From: MWDV01 sp002070715
GTDB taxonomy: Bacteria > Verrucomicrobiota > Verrucomicrobiia > Limisphaerales > MWDV01
Direction of reading: 5' to 3'
Assembly (NCBI GenBank): GCA_035411585.1
Contig: DAONTI010000005.1
Span: 1-64,000, forward strand
DNA length: 64,000 nucleotides
Every line of letters starts with the position of its first letter. Within the stretch, counting starts at the first letter, position 1. The position numbers were made by a program, and so were the translations under genes. The notes beneath the pieces are model-generated. The model made no database searches. It was not told the origin of the DNA and saw nothing but the letters and a program-made list of their open reading frames with translations. Below are positions 62,247 through 64,000 of this stretch, piece by piece.

Positions 62247-62756
62247 GTGTTGTTCCTCCAGTTCCAACTCGACGACGACCGCTTCGTCCTGGACGCGGGC
62301 CGCGTGGCCGAGGTGTTGCCGTTGGTGGAACTCCGGCGGCTGCCGCAGTCGCCGCCCGAGGTGGCCGGCCTGTGTAATTACCGCGGGCAACCGGTGCCCG
62401 TGCTGGATTTGGCGCGATTGCTCCTGGGCCGTCCGGCGCGGGAAGCGTTGAGCACCCGCATCCTCGTGCTGCATCACCGCGCGGCGGTGGATCAGCCGGC
62501 CTTGCTCGGGGTGATCGTCGAGCAGGCCACCGAAATCTTCCGCCGCGATCCCCGGGAGTTCACCACCGGCGCCGTGCCGGGGTTGGGACCCGTGTTGACC
62601 GACAGCCAGGGCATGATCCAATGGATTGATCCGGAACAGTTGGTGCCCGCCCATCTGCACGCGCGGCTGTTGCCTCCCACCATTCCGAAGACGGCATCCG
62701 TTGCGGCGTCGGGCGACGGCGTCACCGTCAATCACGCAGGAGATGAAACGGATTGA
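62247..62756 (+). CDS. cheW: CheW-like coupling protein
   Basis: 169 residues, GTG start two bases after the MCP stop. One CheW domain: LFLQFQLDDDRFVLDAGRVA, VLPLVELRRLPQSPPEVAGL, CNYRGQPVPVLDLARLLLG and LGVIVEQATEIFRRDPREFT. It links receptor and CheA-type kinase. It overlaps the CheR gene by 14 bases, in the WspA-WspB-WspC gene order. Confidence 0.92.
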   Translation: MLFLQFQLDDDRFVLDAGRVAEVLPLVELRRLPQSPPEVAGLCNYRGQPVPVLDLARLLLGRPAREALSTRILVLHHRAAVDQPALLGVIVEQATEIFRRDPREFTTGAVPGLGPVLTDSQGMIQWIDPEQLVPAHLHARLLPPTIPKTASVAASGDGVTVNHAGDETD

Positions 62757-64000
62757 ACAATGGTTGCGTGATCGCATGGGGATGGACTTTAACACCGTCG
62801 GTCCGGCGGTGTTGGAGCGCACGGTGCGGCAGCGCATGCGGCTGCGAGGGGTAACCTCTCTGCGGGAGTATTATGCGGTGCTGACGGATTCCACCGCGGA
62901 AGCGGAGGAGTTGATTGAACTGGCGGTGGTCCCCGAGACATGGTTTTTCCGCGACCCGGAAGCGTTTCGGGCGCTTACCCAACTGGCCCGCACCGCCCTC
63001 GACATAACGACCTTTGGACCGGCCCGCGGACGCCCAGCGCGCGGGGCTGCCGCTGGAAATGCGAACGGCGAAGGGGAGGTTGCCGGTCGCGCCCGGGGTA
63101 CGCCGGCGCCGCCGCCGCGTCGGCTGCGGGTGTTAAGTATTCCCTGTGCCACCGGCGAGGAAGCTTACTCGCTGACGATGGCGCTTTTAGATGGCGGCAT
63201 TCCCGCAACACAGTTTCAGGTGGATGCTGTGGATCTGAGCCAGCGGGCATTGACGACCGCTCAGCGCGCGGTGTATGGGCGCAATTCTTTTCGCGGCAAA
63301 GACCTGGCTTTTCGTGATCGCTATTTTGAACGCGTGAAAGACGGCTTTGCGCTGAACGCCAATGTGCAGGGTTGCGTGTGCTTTTCCCGCGGCAACATCC
63401 TCGATCCCGGATTGCTGGCCGGCCAGCCGCCGTACGACTTTGTGTTCTGCCGCAATTTGCTCATCTATTTTGATGGAGCGGCGCGGACGCGTGCCTTGGA
63501 GCGATTGACCGCGCTGGTGAGCGCGACTGGATTTTTGTTTGTCGGCGCGGCGGAGCTGCCCTTGGTCGTCAATTATGGCTTTGAATCCGCCCGTCTCCCC
63601 ATGGCCTTTGCGTGTCGGAAATCAATCCCGCATGCTGCTCATTCGCACGATCAAGCTGGCGAGAGTTCCGGCGCGAGCATTTCCTTGCGGGCCCCCGTGC
63701 GGAAAGCGGCTTCGCTTCAGAAGGGGAAAAACGCCGTCGAAAAACCAGCCGCGCACCCGGCGCACGCCGGCGATCCGGGCCCCGCCGAGCTCCTGGAGAC
63801 GGCGCGTCGCCTGGCGAATGCCGGTCAGTTGCGCGAGGCCGCCGAACTGTGCGAACGCCATCTCGAAGTGTATGGGGTTTCCTCGGAGGTTTATTATCTC
63901 CTGGGACTGATTGAGGACGCGCAAGGGCGGGCCGGGGCCGCCCAGTATTATCGCAAGGCCCTCTATCTGGACCCGAATCATGGCGAATGCCTGGTGCAAA
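62743..64000 (+). CDS. cheR: CheR methyltransferase with C-terminal TPR (WspC-like), partial
   Basis: At least 419 codons from ATG 62743, running past the window end. It methylates receptor glutamates using SAM. Residues 1-75 are the helical CheR N-domain (MKRIEQWLRDRMGMDF, VVPETWFFRDPEAF). A low-complexity linker (GPARGRPARGAAAG) precedes the SAM domain: LRVLSIPCATGEEAYSLTMA, VDAVDLSQRALTTA and DFVFCRNLLIYFDG. The C-terminal part is TPR-like (LLETARRLANAGQLREAAEL, YYRKALYLDPNHGEC). A CheR fused to TPRs after an MCP and a CheW is the WspC arrangement. Confidence 0.9.
   Translation, partial: MKRIEQWLRDRMGMDFNTVGPAVLERTVRQRMRLRGVTSLREYYAVLTDSTAEAEELIELAVVPETWFFRDPEAFRALTQLARTALDITTFGPARGRPARGAAAGNANGEGEVAGRARGTPAPPPRRLRVLSIPCATGEEAYSLTMALLDGGIPATQFQVDAVDLSQRALTTAQRAVYGRNSFRGKDLAFRDRYFERVKDGFALNANVQGCVCFSRGNILDPGLLAGQPPYDFVFCRNLLIYFDGAARTRALERLTALVSATGFLFVGAAELPLVVNYGFESARLPMAFACRKSIPHAAHSHDQAGESSGASISLRAPVRKAASLQKGKNAVEKPAAHPAHAGDPGPAELLETARRLANAGQLREAAELCERHLEVYGVSSEVYYLLGLIEDAQGRAGAAQYYRKALYLDPNHGECLVQ

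Overview
The window is a gene-dense stretch of a GC-rich bacterial chromosome. The mix points to a Verrucomicrobiota-type heterotroph: several secreted proteins with Ig-like or LRR modules and a shared C-terminal tail domain, a DUF1080 protein, a DUF4832 protein, a GH78 rhamnosidase, a TIGR03663-type membrane glycosyltransferase and a DUF2851 protein sit next to ordinary housekeeping genes. This placement is inferred from gene content only; no rRNA is present.

Layout. 1-5100: tail of a secreted protein, a very large LRR/Ig surface protein interrupted by a frameshift, and a spacer carrying a dispersed repeat. 5100-9170: exported AMMECR1 protein, HNH endonuclease, orphan RelE/ParE-like toxin, tRNA-Glu(CTC) with its promoter, a HAD-Nudix fusion, folB and a CBS pair. 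9350-14610: small membrane protein, HARE-HTH/GIY-YIG nuclease, HtrA protease, DUF2851 and infC. 14950-24264: secreted Ig protein, histone-deacetylase-like amidohydrolase, an exported protein coupled to a membrane coiled-coil protein, a TPR protein, RtcB, glycerate kinase and an XRE-metallo-beta-lactamase fusion. 24397-29146: sugar uptake and isomerisation cluster (DUF1080, permease, binding lipoprotein, fucose-isomerase-like enzyme) with no ABC ATPase. 29137-31946: endonuclease III homologue and parE.

31947-34237 is the most unusual region: a relic zone in which toxin-antitoxin modules are joined end to end. At least four PIN-domain toxin remnants keep only an N-terminal piece (three of them under 40 codons), while neighbouring antitoxin genes are intact or nearly so. 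A 114-bp antitoxin segment is duplicated and a MITE-like inverted repeat closes one end. Just upstream, a 64-bp palindrome sits in frame inside parE, resembling the coding palindromic elements known from Rickettsia.

34238-48677: TPR membrane protein, UDP-glucose dehydrogenase, MutT, an ABC exporter operon ending in a His-rich TPR protein, proA, KDPG aldolase, a membrane-anchored GNAT, then aceE-gcvH-glutaredoxin-lipA, which places an E1 component, a lipoyl carrier and lipoyl synthase on one strand. 49017-60239: glnA with an adenylylation-type tyrosine motif, glycan-related secreted proteins, an oxidoreductase, a glycosyltransferase and a discoidin protein. 60649-64000: start of a Wsp-like chemosensory cluster (MCP, CheW, CheR-TPR) running off the window.

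Limits: everything is read by eye from sequence. Family names rest on recognised motifs, not on searches, and start codons were chosen by signal peptide, overlap and conserved N-termini.
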